Source of the DNA: Bacillus sp. X1(2014)
GTDB taxonomy: Bacteria; Bacillota; Bacilli; Bacillales_B; DSM-18226
Direction: 5' to 3'
Length of the DNA stretch: 64,000 nt
Assembly (NCBI RefSeq): GCF_007678255.1
Contig: NZ_VEED01000002.1
Span: 372,001 to 436,000, forward strand
The translations under genes were made by a program, and so were the position numbers. Each line of letters starts with the position of its first letter. Within the stretch, counting starts at the first letter, position 1. Under the pieces are notes generated by a model. The model was not told where the DNA came from, ran no database searches, and saw nothing but the letters and a program-made list of their open reading frames with translations. Below, piece by piece: positions 63,777-64,000 of the stretch.

Positions 63777-64000
63777 ATTTGTTCGCTGATTAACAGATGG
63801 TCAGAAGCATCATACGATTGATCTTTGCGCCTTAAATCATTATCCTCCTGGAAGACCTCTTCAAAGAAACGGTTAGCCGGCTCAGCTAATAATTTATAAT
63901 ATTGACTAAACAACAACGCCGCATGGTTACCGCTCCAGCGCGCAGGTAAAAGCTCCTTCGGCAATCCTGGATCAGTGAATAAAAATTTCCGATACTCGTG
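63764..64000 (-). CDS. PaaX family regulator, C-terminal part (runs off window)
   Basis: About 78 codons with no start in the window. The segment HEYRKFLFTDPGLPKELLPARWSG then YYKLLAEPANRFFEEV matches the C-terminal domain of PaaX repressors of phenylacetate degradation. The last residues SDHLLISEQIKNS end at 63764. The true target operon lies beyond the edge and is unknown. Confidence 0.65.
   Translation of the reverse strand, partial: HEYRKFLFTDPGLPKELLPARWSGNHAALLFSQYYKLLAEPANRFFEEVFQEDNDLRRKDQSYDASDHLLISEQIKNS

Overview
The window is typical of a low-GC, endospore-forming Bacillaceae chromosome (Bacillus/Neobacillus-like). Signs of this are a divergent gltC/gltA pair, strong GGAGG ribosome sites, frequent TTG and GTG starts, a branched-chain keto acid dehydrogenase cluster, an IDEAL-domain protein, a tiny YjcZ-like membrane protein, a SigB-type promoter, and Bacillus-style intergenic hairpin repeats. 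No rRNA, tRNA, CRISPR array or intact insertion sequence was seen.

Layout. 1-2.8 kb: glutamate synthase large subunit (running off the edge) and its LysR regulator gltC. 2.9-12.6 kb: de novo purine genes in the order K-C-S-Q-L-M-N-D on the minus strand with purF divergent from purK; purE, purB and purH are absent here. 12.8-20.7 kb: accessory and stress genes, including an AIM24 protein, an anion permease, a secreted 28-residue repeat protein, a repetitive coiled-coil protein, a TetR regulator with matching operators, a globin-like gene behind a good Fnr site, and a macro-domain fusion. 20.9-25.9 kb: a gentisate (3-hydroxybenzoate) catabolic island with an IclR regulator. 26-28.3 kb: a polar amino acid ABC importer. 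28.6-37.7 kb: mixed small proteins, an agmatinase relic, a secreted amidohydrolase, an old-yellow-enzyme, thioredoxin, an Rrf2 regulator and a general-stress SDR. 38-47.3 kb: a large secreted GH43 glycosidase with a LacI regulator and tandem operators, a decayed beta-glucoside PTS gene and an RQC-like DNA-binding protein. 47.7-50.4 kb: a methyltransferase, gene relics and an amino acid permease. 50.8-56.3 kb: leucine dehydrogenase plus E1alpha/E1beta/E2 and an Lrp-type regulator. 56.4-60.3 kb: relics, a permease and hutH with a leader-peptide/hairpin region. 60.3-64 kb: an acetate-type symporter with its DUF485 partner, nitronate monooxygenase, and the 3' end of a paaX-like regulator.

How the genes work together. 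Glutamate synthase and the purine genes are central nitrogen metabolism. The gentisate genes would turn 3-hydroxybenzoate into fumarate and pyruvate: hydroxylase, dioxygenase, a putative DinB-fold thiol-dependent isomerase and fumarylpyruvate hydrolase. Leucine dehydrogenase with the keto acid dehydrogenase turns branched-chain amino acids into acyl-CoAs. HutH and a neighbouring permease start histidine use.

The window carries many relics: agmatinase, DUF1904, PTS EIICA, nitronate monooxygenase, GH1 glucosidase and serine recombinase. It also holds at least four families of short palindromic repeats. No wholly new multi-gene system stands out. The most unusual signals are the reorganised purine cluster, the DinB candidate isomerase, the hutH leader, the Fnr-type globin promoter, and the TetR operator pair that links the regulator to tiny unknown genes. 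All functional calls are from reading the sequence; no database search was run.
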